A program made the position numbers and the translations under genes. From contig JABLXQ010000032.1 of the NCBI GenBank assembly GCA_013178375.1, forward strand, positions 1-64,000: a DNA stretch of 64,000 nt, given 5' to 3'. The notes below the pieces were generated by a model that saw only the letters and a program-made list of their open reading frames with translations, ran no database searches and was not told the DNA's origin. Numbering within the stretch: the first letter of the stretch is position 1; every line of letters begins with the position of its first letter. The DNA is from Gammaproteobacteria bacterium (GTDB lineage Bacteria; Pseudomonadota; Gammaproteobacteria; Pseudomonadales; Ketobacteraceae). Positions 18,366 to 27,380 of this stretch are shown piece after piece.

Positions 18366-18761
18366 ATGAAAATCGGTGAAATCGCCAAGGCCAGCGGGGT
18401 GGGCATCGACACGCTGCGCTATTACGAGAAAGAAGGCTTGCTGCGGCCCGCCGGACGTTCGGATTCCGGTTACCGGCATTACGATCAGCAGGCGGTGCAG
18501 CAGATGCAGTTCATCCTGAAAGCCAAGGCGCTGGGTTTCAGTTTGCAGGAAATCCGCGAACTGCTGTCATTGCGGATTGATCGCGAGCATCAGCCCTGCT
18601 CCAGCGTTAAAGATCTGGCGCAGGCCAAGCTGAAAAACATCGAAACGAAAATTGCGGAATTGCAGCGCATGCACAAGGCGCTGCAGCGGGTTACCGACCA
18701 GTGTTGCGGCGGACCAGAATCGGCGATTCACTGCTCCATTCTGGATGCGCTGGAGCAGTAA
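18366..18761 (+). CDS. MerR-family metal-responsive regulator, ZntR/CadR/PbrR-like
   Basis: 131 residues from the ATG at 18366, with GAGG 5 nt before it; a GTG two codons earlier is possible. The N-terminal winged HTH is typical (MKIGEIAKASGVGIDTLRYY), followed by the dimerisation helix. The metal ligands fit the Zn/Cd/Pb subgroup: Cys78 in QPCSS, Cys113-Cys114 (QCCGG), His122 and Cys123 in the terminal HCSILDALE motif, nearly the same spacing as ZntR. No efflux ATPase gene is adjacent; the next gene is on the other strand. The target transporter is probably elsewhere. Confidence is high for the family, moderate for zinc versus cadmium or lead. Confidence 0.88.
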   Translation: MKIGEIAKASGVGIDTLRYYEKEGLLRPAGRSDSGYRHYDQQAVQQMQFILKAKALGFSLQEIRELLSLRIDREHQPCSSVKDLAQAKLKNIETKIAELQRMHKALQRVTDQCCGGPESAIHCSILDALEQ

Positions 18762-18776
18762 CGTTTTTGCCTGGCG

Positions 18777-20357
18777 TTATTTCGGGTAACCGGTAATGCG
18801 ACGAATCGCGCGGTACAGCGGGCTCAGGTTGTCATACATTTTCTGGTACACCTCGTGGTACAGCTGGTTGTACAGGCGACGGTTCGCTTCGATCGGATGA
18901 AATACGTCGCCCTTGTGCGTCATGTTGCGGATGGCCGTGATGTGATCCGGATACAGGCCTGCACCCACCGCCGCATTGATTGCCGCACCCAGTCCTGAGG
19001 TTTCATAGGTATGCGGACGTTCCGCCGCCATGCCGAAAATGTCCGCCGTGATCTGCATCGCTTCATCGCTCTGGGAACCACCGCCGGACACCCGCAGTGT
19101 CGTCACCTTCACCTTGCTGCGCTGCTCCACTTTTTCCCTGCCTTCCCGCAGTGCGTAAGCCAGTCCTTCAATAATGGCGCGGTAAATATGGGCGCGGGTG
19201 TGCACGTCGCCGAAGCCGATGATGGCGCCTTTCGCTTCCGGTGGCTGTTTCACGCCGGGGGACCAGTAAGGTTGCAACATCAATCCCATTGATCCGGCCG
19301 GCACTTCCTTCAGCAATTCATCAAATAACTGTTCCGGTTCAATGCCGCGTTCCTTCGCCTGCAGTTCCTCGCGCTGGCCGAATTCGCGGCGGAACCAGTT
19401 CACCATCCAGTAGCCGCGCTGCACGATGATTTCCGTGCTGTAGGCGTTGGGAATGGCGGCGGGATAGGGCGGCACCATGGGAATGGTTTCGATGTATTTC
19501 GGATTGGTGGTGTTGAACGTGGCGGTGGTGCCGTAGCTCAGGCTGCCCATGTCCGGTGTCAGGCAGCCGGAGCCGATCACCTCGCAGGCCTTGTCGGCGC
19601 CGGCGGAAATCAGCGGCAGACCGGCAGGAATGCCGGTGACCAGTGCAGCGTCTGCGGTGATGTGGCCAATCAGCTTGCCGGGTGGTACCAGTTCTGGCAG
19701 TTGCTGGCGCCGCACGGCCAGTGCCTGCCATTTCCAGTCGGTGCTGCCGGCCCAGGCAAAGCGCTTGAAATCGTAGGGCAGATATCCCACTTGCGCGGCG
19801 GTGGAATCGGCATAACGTCCAGTGAGTTTGTGAATGTGGTAGCCGGACAGCAGCAGATATTTGTGCGTGTTGTTCCAGATCTCCGGTTGCTGTTGCGCGA
19901 TCCAGTTGCATTCGGCCTGGGCCCGAAAATAATTCAGCGTGTCGCCGTTGCCGCTCAGCTTGATCAGCTTGTCCCAGGCGCCGCTCATGGCCGGCAGGTT
20001 TTCCGCGCGGCGCTGGTCCAGCCAGATGATCGCGGGGCGCAGTGGCTCACCGTTTTTATCCAGATTCACTACAGTGGCGCGCTGGGTGGTGATCGCCACT
20101 GCCTTGATGGCGCTGCGGGGAAAATCGATCAGATCCCACAATTGCTGGCAGGCGCGGCACAGGTTGTCCCAGAAGTAGTGCGGATACTGTTCCGCCCAGC
20201 CGGGATTGACGGAAAAATACGGTTCCAGCGGCACCTTGCTTTTGGCAATCAGCTGGCCGTCCAGATCGAATATCAGCGCACGCACGCTCTGGGTGCCGTT
20301 GTCGATGGCGAGCACGTAGCTTTTTTCGGAAAGGTTTTTCCCTGTCGATTTTGTCAT
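18777..20357 (-). CDS. FGGY-family carbohydrate/polyol kinase
   Basis: 526 residues from the ATG at 20357, which overlaps the dehydrogenase stop (ATGA); the frame opens 12 codons earlier. The N-terminal phosphate-1 motif reads LAIDNGTQSVRALIFD, followed by NPGWAEQYP, TTQRATVV and WLDQRR of the FGGY fold. The C-terminal half has the adenosine segment LRVSGGGSQSDEAMQITADI and an ETSGLGAAINAAVG block. FGGY kinases phosphorylate sugars or polyols such as glycerol or xylulose. It is not a canonical GlpK (no DQGTTSSR). As the third gene after an alkyl-DHAP-synthase-like gene and a GlpD-like gene, it probably acts on glycerol or an alkylglycerol (inference). Confidence 0.85.
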   Translation of the reverse strand: MTKSTGKNLSEKSYVLAIDNGTQSVRALIFDLDGQLIAKSKVPLEPYFSVNPGWAEQYPHYFWDNLCRACQQLWDLIDFPRSAIKAVAITTQRATVVNLDKNGEPLRPAIIWLDQRRAENLPAMSGAWDKLIKLSGNGDTLNYFRAQAECNWIAQQQPEIWNNTHKYLLLSGYHIHKLTGRYADSTAAQVGYLPYDFKRFAWAGSTDWKWQALAVRRQQLPELVPPGKLIGHITADAALVTGIPAGLPLISAGADKACEVIGSGCLTPDMGSLSYGTTATFNTTNPKYIETIPMVPPYPAAIPNAYSTEIIVQRGYWMVNWFRREFGQREELQAKERGIEPEQLFDELLKEVPAGSMGLMLQPYWSPGVKQPPEAKGAIIGFGDVHTRAHIYRAIIEGLAYALREGREKVEQRSKVKVTTLRVSGGGSQSDEAMQITADIFGMAAERPHTYETSGLGAAINAAVGAGLYPDHITAIRNMTHKGDVFHPIEANRRLYNQLYHEVYQKMYDNLSPLYRAIRRITGYPK

Positions 20358-21970
20358 GCAGGCGCACCCGGCAGAAAATAATAGTGTCGCCACAGGGACA
20401 GGTAGCGTTGTTCCTCGCTGTGCCAGTGATCCTGGTTCCAGTTCAGTTCCTGCTGGCAGATGTCCCGCACCTGCGGCAGGATTTCCGCGCCGCCATTACG
20501 CAACAATAGCCCCAGCCGTGTGCGCCGCAGCAGCAGATCATCCAGATGCACGATCTGTTCATTGCGGCACGACCAGCGCAGTTCCGCCAGACAGAATTCG
20601 GTGCCGGCGATTTTGCTGCGCTCGCATTCCGGTGCGTCCTGCAACATGCGGTTCACCTGATCCCCGTAGCGGCCGATCATCCGTTGCGCCCAGACTTTGT
20701 CCTGCAGGCCCAATGCATGCGGGGTAGTGATGGGATAATCGAACAGCTGCTCATCCTGATTGCGAAATTCCACGCTCTGCAAAAACGGTTTTGCCGCCTG
20801 CAACGTGTCACGCGCAATCAGCCGGAAAGTGGTGAGCTTGCCGCCGCTGACACTCACCAGTCCTTTATCCACCCACACCTGATGATCGCGTTTTTCCTTC
20901 GAGGGATCTTTGCTGCGATTCTTGCTGATCACCGGACGCACGCCGGCATAACTGGAAATCACATCGGAGGCGGTGACATGGGCGCCGGGAAATGCCTGCT
21001 GCGACAGTTGCAGCAGATAATCCAGTTCCTGCTGCGTGATACCGGGTTCAGTATTCAGCGGCAGATCGTGATCCAGATCGGTGGTGCCGATTACGGTGGT
21101 GCCTTCCCAGGGAAAAATGAAGACTGCGCGTTTGTCCTGCGGGTGGAACAGGGTGAGCGCATCCTGCACAGTAATTTTACTGGCCGGAATGATGATGTGA
21201 CTGCCACGCAGCGGACGGATGGTGCGCTCGTGAGCCACGCTTTCACGCAACTGGTCTACCCAGGCGCCAGTGGCGTTGATCACCACATTGGCTGGCAGTT
21301 CCAGGGTTTCGCCACTGACGATATCGCGCAGCTTCACGCCGTTTACCTGGCCGTGTTCGTCCTGCAGCAAACCTTCGGCAGCAACATAATTGATTGCCTG
21401 CCCCTGTTCAGTACAGGCTTGCTGCAACACCCGCAATACCAGACGGGAATCGTCGGTAACCGCATCGGTGTAGTAGCTTGCACCTTTCAACCCGGCAGGA
21501 TTCAGCCCCGGCGCGCGCTGCAACACGGCTGCGCTTTCATGCCAGCCGTGGGTCTTGATGCCGGCCAGCTTGTCGTACACCGCCAGCAGCGTGTTGAACA
21601 GGAATTTGCCGGGAATCTGGCCCTTGCGGATCGGGAACAGATAACCCATGCGTTCCACCAGCCCGGGCGCTTCGCGGATCAGACGTTCCCGTTCCAGTGC
21701 GGAATGCTGTGTCAGCTTGATATCACCCTGCGCGATATAACGCAGCCCGCCGTGCACCATTTTCGAAGACCGGCTCGACGTGCCACAGGCCAAATCCCGT
21801 TGCTCCACCAGCAGCGCTTTCAATCCCTGCCGGGTAGCTTCCCGCAAAATGCCGGCGCCGGTGATGCCGCCACCGATAATGATGATGTCGTGGCGTGTGC
21901 TGCTGCGTTTCAGTGCTTCCCAGATCTCGCTGCGCTTACCCAGAGAGCTTGTGCCCAGTGTGTTTGTCAT
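20354..21970 (-). CDS. glpD: FAD-dependent glycerol-3-phosphate dehydrogenase (GlpD-like)
   Basis: 538 residues. The N-terminal FAD Rossmann motif DIIIIGGGITGAGI is followed by ACGTSSRSSKMVHGGLRYI, the hallmark of GlpD/GlpA enzymes. Further on are TVIGTTDLDHD and the GGKLTTFRLIA segment near the end of the flavin domain, then a C-terminal helical domain. The family oxidises glycerol-3-phosphate to dihydroxyacetone phosphate at the membrane and feeds electrons to quinone. It lies 7 nt after the alkyl-DHAP-synthase-like gene and is coupled to the kinase gene by 4 nt. In this setting it would supply or remove the DHAP backbone. A second, housekeeping GlpD may exist elsewhere. Confidence 0.88.
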   Translation of the reverse strand: MTNTLGTSSLGKRSEIWEALKRSSTRHDIIIIGGGITGAGILREATRQGLKALLVEQRDLACGTSSRSSKMVHGGLRYIAQGDIKLTQHSALERERLIREAPGLVERMGYLFPIRKGQIPGKFLFNTLLAVYDKLAGIKTHGWHESAAVLQRAPGLNPAGLKGASYYTDAVTDDSRLVLRVLQQACTEQGQAINYVAAEGLLQDEHGQVNGVKLRDIVSGETLELPANVVINATGAWVDQLRESVAHERTIRPLRGSHIIIPASKITVQDALTLFHPQDKRAVFIFPWEGTTVIGTTDLDHDLPLNTEPGITQQELDYLLQLSQQAFPGAHVTASDVISSYAGVRPVISKNRSKDPSKEKRDHQVWVDKGLVSVSGGKLTTFRLIARDTLQAAKPFLQSVEFRNQDEQLFDYPITTPHALGLQDKVWAQRMIGRYGDQVNRMLQDAPECERSKIAGTEFCLAELRWSCRNEQIVHLDDLLLRRTRLGLLLRNGGAEILPQVRDICQQELNWNQDHWHSEEQRYLSLWRHYYFLPGAPA

Positions 21971-21977
21971 GCCGGGA

Positions 21978-23573
21978 TCAATCCTGAATCAGCTTGCCGG
22001 GGTTCATGATGCCGGCGGGGTCGAACTGCGTGCACAGTGCTTTGATCGCGCCTATGCCCAGCTCGCCCTTTTCTGCCGCCAGATAGGGCGCATGATCAAC
22101 ACCCACACCGTGCTGGTGGCTGATGGTGCCACCGTGTTTCACGATCTGTTCCGACGCAGCCGCTTTCAGTTTCTTCCAGCGTGCGAAGGTTTCGGTGTAG
22201 CTGTCGCCGCAGCGGAATACATAGGTGGTGTAGATGCTGGAACCCTGTGGGTACAGGTGCGACAGGTGGGTGAACACATGCACTTTTTCGTGATGGTCCT
22301 TCAGCCCATGGGTCAGCACCTGTTCAACCGCATGCATGGTGGGTGTGACGCGGGCCCAGTCCACCGCCGTTTCCAGCGTGTCCACCGCGTAGCCGTTGTC
22401 CCACAAACCGTGGCGTAAATAGGGCGAGCGAAAGCGGTTCTCTTCCCATTTCTTGCCGAGGAAGGTGCCGGTGTTGATGCCGTCGTATTCCTTGATGATG
22501 GGTTTGGCCAGTTCGTGCGCCGCGTTGCAGAATGCCTTGTTGCCGGTGAGCCCGAAAGTGAACATGCACTTGTCGGATTTTACGCCGCGCAGGCCCAGGT
22601 ATTTTTCCAGAAAACCGATGGCGGTGGGGTGCCCGGCCAGTTGCAGCTGGGTCCAGGTTTCGCGGGCGTTGCTCACCCGCATCATCGACAGCGGAATTTT
22701 TTTCTGCACGATTTCGCGCACGGCACTGGTGGCGCTTTCCCAGTTGGGGAAAAAAACCACGTGGAAATGTTCCTGTTCCGGCAGCGGCGTCACCCGCACT
22801 TTCACTTCGGTGATGATGCCCATGCGGCCTTCCGACCCCAGCAGCATTTCGCGCACATCCGGCCCGGCGGACGAGGCGGGAATGGTGGGAATATCCAGCG
22901 TGCCCTCGGTGGTTTCCATACTGCCGCCGGCAAACAGCTGCTCGATGCGACCGTAACGCAACGACTGCTGCCCGCTGGAGCGACTCGCCACCCAGCCACC
23001 CACGGTGGACAACTCCCAGGATTGCGGAAAATGGCCCAGGGTGAAGCCCATGGGTTTCAGTTGCGATTCCACCAGCGGCCCCGGCGTGCCTGCGCCAAAG
23101 GTAGCGATCTGGCTCATGCGATCCAGTTGCAGCAGCCGGTTCAGATTGGCCAGGCTGATGGTGAGTACCGGTGCCGCGCCCGCCAGCGGATTGATATGGC
23201 CCACCACCGACGAACCGCCGCCATAGGGAATCACATGCACGCTGTGCTGTTTCGCAAACTGCAGCAGTTCGCGCACCTGCGCGGTGGTTTCGGGAAACGC
23301 CACGCCATCCGGAAACACGCCGATCTCGCCGCTGCGCACTGCCAGCCAGTCCGCCAGGCTCTGGCCACGGGCATGGCGCACCCGGGTTTCGGCATCGGTT
23401 GCAATCAGCGGGTGTTGCGGCAGACGAGATGCCGGCACTTTCGCCATCACATCGGCCAGGGTCGCATCTGGCAGCCGTTTGCCAGCGCCGACCAGATCCT
23501 GCAAAAACTGCCGTGCCGAGGGCTTCAGCGGAAAATCGTTGTGTTCATCACCCCAGCCATTCCAGCGTCGCAT
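21978..23573 (-). CDS. FAD-binding oxidase, alkyldihydroxyacetonephosphate synthase (AGPS)-like
   Basis: 531 residues, with GGGAG 8 nt before the ATG. The opening MRRWNGWGDEHNDFPL is characteristic of AGPS proteins. The PCMH-type FAD domain shows VIPYGGGSSVVGH and GHFPQSWELSTVGGWVASRS. The C-terminal domain ends with the His-rich active-site motif GGTISHQHGVGVDHAPYL. In peroxisomes AGPS exchanges the acyl group of acyl-DHAP for a fatty alcohol, giving ether lipids. Bacterial homologues are often only annotated as FAD-linked oxidases. Co-transcription with GlpD and an FGGY kinase, and a divergent AraC regulator, fit ether-glycerolipid metabolism. D-lactate/glycolate-oxidase-type chemistry is the alternative. 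Confidence 0.8.
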   Translation of the reverse strand: MRRWNGWGDEHNDFPLKPSARQFLQDLVGAGKRLPDATLADVMAKVPASRLPQHPLIATDAETRVRHARGQSLADWLAVRSGEIGVFPDGVAFPETTAQVRELLQFAKQHSVHVIPYGGGSSVVGHINPLAGAAPVLTISLANLNRLLQLDRMSQIATFGAGTPGPLVESQLKPMGFTLGHFPQSWELSTVGGWVASRSSGQQSLRYGRIEQLFAGGSMETTEGTLDIPTIPASSAGPDVREMLLGSEGRMGIITEVKVRVTPLPEQEHFHVVFFPNWESATSAVREIVQKKIPLSMMRVSNARETWTQLQLAGHPTAIGFLEKYLGLRGVKSDKCMFTFGLTGNKAFCNAAHELAKPIIKEYDGINTGTFLGKKWEENRFRSPYLRHGLWDNGYAVDTLETAVDWARVTPTMHAVEQVLTHGLKDHHEKVHVFTHLSHLYPQGSSIYTTYVFRCGDSYTETFARWKKLKAAASEQIVKHGGTISHQHGVGVDHAPYLAAEKGELGIGAIKALCTQFDPAGIMNPGKLIQD

Positions 23574-23617
23574 GCGGTTGCTCCCGTTTTATCCAAGCGA
23601 TTGATTCGATTGATCCC

Positions 23618-23623
23618 TATAAT
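23618..23623 (+). promoter_or_regulatory. Candidate -10 element TATAAT for the araC-type gene
   Basis: A perfect TATAAT sits 74 nt upstream of the regulator start at 23698, in the 124-nt divergent gap shared with the AGPS-like operon. No good -35 is seen at the proper distance (TTGATT at 23601 is only 11 bp away), so activator dependence is possible. Confidence 0.35.
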
Positions 23624-23697
23624 ATAGTTCTATTTCATCCGCGCACTGTCGGGACGAGACAGGGCGCCTCTCGAAACGGGACAAAGTACTCAACTCC

Positions 23698-24729
23698 ATG
23701 ACCCAAACCGTACCCGACAGCGGCTACGCCTCCGTACCAGCCCTGTGGCAATACCTGCGCATGGCGGAATCCCGCGGTGTCGATACAACCGCCTGCCTGG
23801 CCCGGGCAGGTATCGATCCCTCCGTGCTGCAGGACGCCCGCCAGCGCGTTCCCGGCCAGCAGCTGGAGCAACTGCTGGCCTGCCTGATTCCCCTGTCCGG
23901 CGACCCCTGCTTCGGCCTGCACACGTCGGCATTCATCCAGCCCGCGTCTTACAGCGTGCTGGGGTATATCGCCATGAACTGCGCCACCGTGGGCGAGGCG
24001 CTGTCGCGGATTCCCGTGTATGAAAAAATCGTGGGCGACATGGGCTTTACCGTCACCCGCGCCCTGGGCGAGAACGTCTGCGTGCAGTGGAACTGCAATT
24101 TCACCAATCCCCTGGTGCGGCGTCATGTGATCGAGAACGTGCTGGCGTCCTGGACCCGCTATACGCGCTGGATGACCGGCGAGGAAACTGAAAATCCGCT
24201 GGAAGTCTGGTTTGAACACAGGCCGCCGGAAGATGCGGCGGCGCTGGCGGAATACCAGTCCGTGTTCCGCGCACCGGTGCGTTTCAACCAATCCTGCAGC
24301 ACGCTGATCGTGGCGCCACGCCAGTTGCAACATGCGCTAAGGCAGGCCGATCCCCAGTTGTTGGCCACGTTGCTGGAACATGCCACCCAGGTACTGGCTA
24401 CCCTCGACCGCGACGAGTCGGTTTCCCGCCAGGTGAAAAACCTGCTGCGCCTGCAGTTGAAAGACGAACTGCCGCGCAAGGAGCTGATCGCCCGGCAGCT
24501 GGGCATGAACGCGCGCACCCTGCAGCGGCGCCTGAGCGAGGAGGGGACCAGTTACCAGCAGGTGCTGAACGAGTTGCGGCTGGAGCTGGCGCAGCATTAT
24601 CTGCGCCATTCCACTTTAACTATCGACGAAATTGGCGTGCGGCTGGGCTTTGCGGAGCCGCGCTCGTTTCACCGCAGTTTCAAACAGTGGACGGGAATGA
24701 CGCCGGGGGAGTTCCGGCTGTCGGGTTAG
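23698..24729 (+). CDS. AraC-family transcriptional regulator (OruR/ArgR-like architecture)
   Basis: 343 residues. The N-terminal ~210 residues form the 'Arabinose_bd'-like domain of the larger AraC subgroup (VPALWQYLRMAESRGVDTTA near the start; SYSVLGYIAMNCATVGEAL). The C-terminal ~100 residues hold the double helix-turn-helix, ARQLGMNARTLQRRLSEEGT and the conserved second helix IGVRLGFAEPRSFHRSFKQW. These proteins usually activate a neighbouring catabolic operon on binding a fatty or polyol metabolite. It is divergent from the AGPS-glpD-kinase operon with a 124-nt gap, making that operon the likely target. Confidence 0.88.
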   Translation: MTQTVPDSGYASVPALWQYLRMAESRGVDTTACLARAGIDPSVLQDARQRVPGQQLEQLLACLIPLSGDPCFGLHTSAFIQPASYSVLGYIAMNCATVGEALSRIPVYEKIVGDMGFTVTRALGENVCVQWNCNFTNPLVRRHVIENVLASWTRYTRWMTGEETENPLEVWFEHRPPEDAAALAEYQSVFRAPVRFNQSCSTLIVAPRQLQHALRQADPQLLATLLEHATQVLATLDRDESVSRQVKNLLRLQLKDELPRKELIARQLGMNARTLQRRLSEEGTSYQQVLNELRLELAQHYLRHSTLTIDEIGVRLGFAEPRSFHRSFKQWTGMTPGEFRLSG

Positions 24730-24875
24730 CGGCGCCTGTGGACCGCGGTCATTCCAGCTCTGCACTACGGCTCAGTGCACTACCGCACAGATGACGGCGG
24801 GTCGTTTCGCTCATTCTTGGGTGTGCGACGCACTTTTAAAGCCGTTACTTTTTACTGCCGTTAAGGGAGATTGTC

Positions 24876-25034
24876 ATGAGCGTGGGAACCATCTTGTTGG
24901 TCATATTGATTCTGTTGCTGGTCGGTGCCATTCCGGCTTGGCCTCATAGCCGCAGTTGGGGCTACGGACCCAGTGGTGGCCTGGGCGTAGTGGTGCTTAT
25001 TCTTATTGTATTGCTGTTGCTGGGCCGGATTTGA
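24876..25034 (+). CDS. DUF3309 small membrane protein
   Basis: 52 residues. GGGAG lies 6 nt before the ATG. The chain is two hydrophobic stretches (VGTILLVILILLLVGAIPAW and GVVVLILIVLLLLGRI) joined by a short PHSRSWGYGPSGGL loop, which matches the DUF3309 family of unknown function, widespread in proteobacteria and often linked to stress genes. Its stop is directly adjacent to the stop of the convergent stress-type gene at 25035. Confidence 0.75.
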   Translation: MSVGTILLVILILLLVGAIPAWPHSRSWGYGPSGGLGVVVLILIVLLLLGRI

Positions 25035-25589
25035 TCAGCCGGCCGCAGACTTTTCAACTTCAGGCCCCACGTTGAGGTCCTTGTATTCACCCACGGCGGC
25101 ATTGATGACCTCGCGGGCGATGGCGGTTTGTTCCGGCGTACGGGTTTCGGCCACCAAAACCACATCGCCGCTCTTGATCGCATCGAGAATCAGGTCGGCG
25201 AAGCGCCCATCGTTTTCTCCTGCGTTGGATGAGGCCCCGACAGCGGCGCCAATGAAACCGCCGAGACTGGCGCCCCAGCCCAGCATGATCAGCGGCGCTA
25301 CCAACGGGCTGGCAATGAACAGGCTGACATTTGCAGCCACCAGCCCAAGCGTCGCCAGCCCACCGACTCCGGTACCGACTGCAGTGCCGATGGCACCGTC
25401 AACCATCACGTCTTTCAACACCTCATTGCTGTGTGTCTGGGGTGTGGGGGCGGGTGGTATGTCGGCGTTTCCGGCAAAGATCTCCAGCTGCGCTGCGGGC
25501 AATCCCCGTTCGATCAGCTGGGCAAGGGTTCTGTCGGCTTTGTCGCGGTGAGGAAAAAAGCCTGATACGTGATGACGATAGTCGTCCAT
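25035..25589 (-). CDS. Glycine-zipper stress-type membrane protein
   Basis: 184 residues from the ATG at 25589, with GGAG 7 nt upstream; the frame opens 29 codons earlier without a good start. The N-terminal segment (HHVSGFFPHRDKADRTLAQL) resembles the 'general stress protein 17M' fold, in which a short ferredoxin-like domain precedes a glycine-rich hydrophobic core (GAIGTAVGTGVGGLATLGLV; GWGASLGGFIGAAVGASS). The last part is a second small domain (GDVVLVAETRTPEQTAIARE). No enzyme motif is seen. It may be an envelope-stress or osmotic-stress protein. It converges on the DUF3309 gene with no gap. Confidence 0.65.
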   Translation of the reverse strand: MDDYRHHVSGFFPHRDKADRTLAQLIERGLPAAQLEIFAGNADIPPAPTPQTHSNEVLKDVMVDGAIGTAVGTGVGGLATLGLVAANVSLFIASPLVAPLIMLGWGASLGGFIGAAVGASSNAGENDGRFADLILDAIKSGDVVLVAETRTPEQTAIAREVINAAVGEYKDLNVGPEVEKSAAG

Positions 25590-25702
25590 ATGGATTCTCC
25601 ATGGCGGGCCCGTGCGAGACGAATGAGGCTTGAGTCTGGGCGCAGCCCAATACCGCGTCTGTGCGCAATGGAACACAACCCGACAATCCGGACGTAACGC
25701 TC

Positions 25703-26533
25703 TTATTTCAACCGGTTCAGATGGAAGGAACGCCCCAGCACAAAATCCCGCAGCGGGATTGGCACCCAGTTGGCCACCAGTGGCATGGCCCGACTGCCAT
25801 TGCCGATACGTGCCACTGACGGTGAATGCTTCTTCTCAATAACCCCGATCAGTTCTTCCACAAATTCGGCGGTAGGTGTGGGATTGTTTTGTGATGCCCG
25901 TGCCCGTTTCAGCACGCCATCCTTCACTTCACTGTACAGCGACCCGGAACCAAACGTGCGCGCCAGCGACGCTTCCGCATTGCTGCCGAATTCCGATTCA
26001 ATGGCGCCGGGCTGGATTACCACCACGTCGATGCCAAACGGCGCCAGCTCCATCCGCAACGCATCCGATGCGGCATGTAACGCTGCCTTGGTGGCACAGT
26101 AAATGCCGGAAAATGGCGTCACCAGAATGCCGGACACCGAACCGATATTGATGATCTTGCCGCCGCCGTTTTCTTTCATGGAAGGAACCAGCGCACGCAC
26201 CAGTGCCAGCGGTCCGTACAGGTTGGTGGCGAACTGGCGCTCGATCTCCGCTTGCGGCATTTCCGCCAGCGGCCCCATGGCGCCGTAACCGGCATTGTTG
26301 ATCAGCCACTCGATGCGGTCGCCATTGGCGGCAACGGTCTGCAGCGCCTGTTCAATGCTCGCGGCAGACGTCACGTCCAGCGTCAGCGGCACAATCCCCA
26401 GCTCGCCCAGCGTAACGATCTTGTCCAGCGAGCGGGCGCTGGCGTATACCCGGTGACCGCGCTCTTTCAGCCGCACAGCCAACTGGCGGCCGATGCCGCT
26501 GGAACAACCGGTGATCAGTATGGTTTTTGACAT
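25703..26533 (-). CDS. Short-chain dehydrogenase/reductase (SDR)
   Basis: 276 residues from the ATG at 26533 (GGGAG 9 nt upstream). The frame is open ~260 codons further upstream, but that part is the antisense of msrA. Cofactor motif TGCSSGIG at residues 8-15, NNAG, and the catalytic Ser...YCATK pattern (IGSVSGILVTPFSGIYCATK) are complete. This is a classical SDR, NAD(P)H-dependent, acting on an alcohol or ketone that cannot be named. The C-terminal ~50 residues with RIGNGSRAMPLVANWVPIP are typical of the subgroup annotated as SDR oxidoreductase. It is divergent from msrA. Confidence 0.87.
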   Translation of the reverse strand: MSKTILITGCSSGIGRQLAVRLKERGHRVYASARSLDKIVTLGELGIVPLTLDVTSAASIEQALQTVAANGDRIEWLINNAGYGAMGPLAEMPQAEIERQFATNLYGPLALVRALVPSMKENGGGKIINIGSVSGILVTPFSGIYCATKAALHAASDALRMELAPFGIDVVVIQPGAIESEFGSNAEASLARTFGSGSLYSEVKDGVLKRARASQNNPTPTAEFVEELIGVIEKKHSPSVARIGNGSRAMPLVANWVPIPLRDFVLGRSFHLNRLK

Positions 26534-26647
26534 TGATACAATCTCCCTCGTCTGGCCTTGCGCGTTTTCAGGCGCCTTGCGTTTGTATTCGATGCGGGTA
26601 CAGTAGATCATCATCGGCACCCGATCCAGCGTCCGCAGGAGCCCGCC

Positions 26648-27286
26648 ATGTTCAAACGCTACATCGATCCCCACAAAATGGAATTGCCCGTGCCCGAACA
26701 GGCCTTGCCTGGCCGCACCCAGGCCATGCAGATCCACAACCGGCACCATGTGAATGGCCATCCGCTGCAACCGCCTTTTCCCGCCCAGCTGGAAAAAATC
26801 CAGTTCGGCCTGGGCTGCTTCTGGGGCGCCGAGCGCAAGTTCTGGCAGGTGCCTGGCGTCTACACGACGGCAGTCGGTTATGCCGGCGGATTCACACCCA
26901 ATCCCACCTACGAAGAAGTCTGTTCCGGCCGCACCGGACACAACGAAGTGGTGCTGGTGGTGTTCGATCCGGCGGTGATCGAACTGCGCGATCTGCTGCG
27001 GGTATTCTGGGAATCCCACGATCCCACCCAAGGCATGCGACAGGGCAATGACGTCGGCACCCAGTACCGCTCTGGTGTGTATTGTGATTCGGACGAGCAG
27101 ATGGCAGTGGTGGAGGAAACACTGAGCCAGTTCCAGGAAAAGCTGCGCGCCGCCGGATTCGACAGCATCACTACCGAGGTCAAGCTCGCCGGTCCTTTCT
27201 ACTACGCCGAGGATTATCACCAGCAATATCTGGCGAAAAATCCAGGAGGTTATTGCGGGTTGGGTGGAACAGGAGTCTGTCTCTAA
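26648..27286 (+). CDS. msrA: Peptide methionine-(S)-sulfoxide reductase MsrA
   Basis: 212 residues from the ATG at 26648, with AGGAG 7 nt before it. The catalytic motif [11 protein letters not shown] is present, followed by [21 protein letters not shown] and YRSGVYCDS. The C-terminus ends [12 protein letters not shown], carrying the recycling cysteines as in E. coli MsrA. It repairs oxidised methionine in proteins. The N-terminal extension of ~40 residues before the core (including [12 protein letters not shown]) matches the E. coli-type long form. Confidence 0.95.
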   Translation: MFKRYIDPHKMELPVPEQALPGRTQAMQIHNRHHVNGHPLQPPFPAQLEKIQFGLGCFWGAERKFWQVPGVYTTAVGYAGGFTPNPTYEEVCSGRTGHNEVVLVVFDPAVIELRDLLRVFWESHDPTQGMRQGNDVGTQYRSGVYCDSDEQMAVVEETLSQFQEKLRAAGFDSITTEVKLAGPFYYAEDYHQQYLAKNPGGYCGLGGTGVCL

Positions 27287-27380
27287 CCGACTATTCTGGC
27301 AAAAGAAGCCTGTCATCCCGCTGTCATCGAATTGCTATAAAAACGTTGCTTTCTCACCACCGGGAGCACGGCTGTTGGCG

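Noticed and set aside
26534-27316. N-terminal extension of the SDR frame up to 27316
   Set aside because: The extra ~260 codons are the antisense of msrA and contain no domain; the classical SDR start TILITGCSSGIG and a ribosome-binding site are at 26533.
27264-27380. GTG start of the M14-like gene inside the msrA 3' end
   Set aside because: No ribosome-binding site in front of it and the extra 39 residues show no conserved pattern; starts at 27375 or 27381 fit better.
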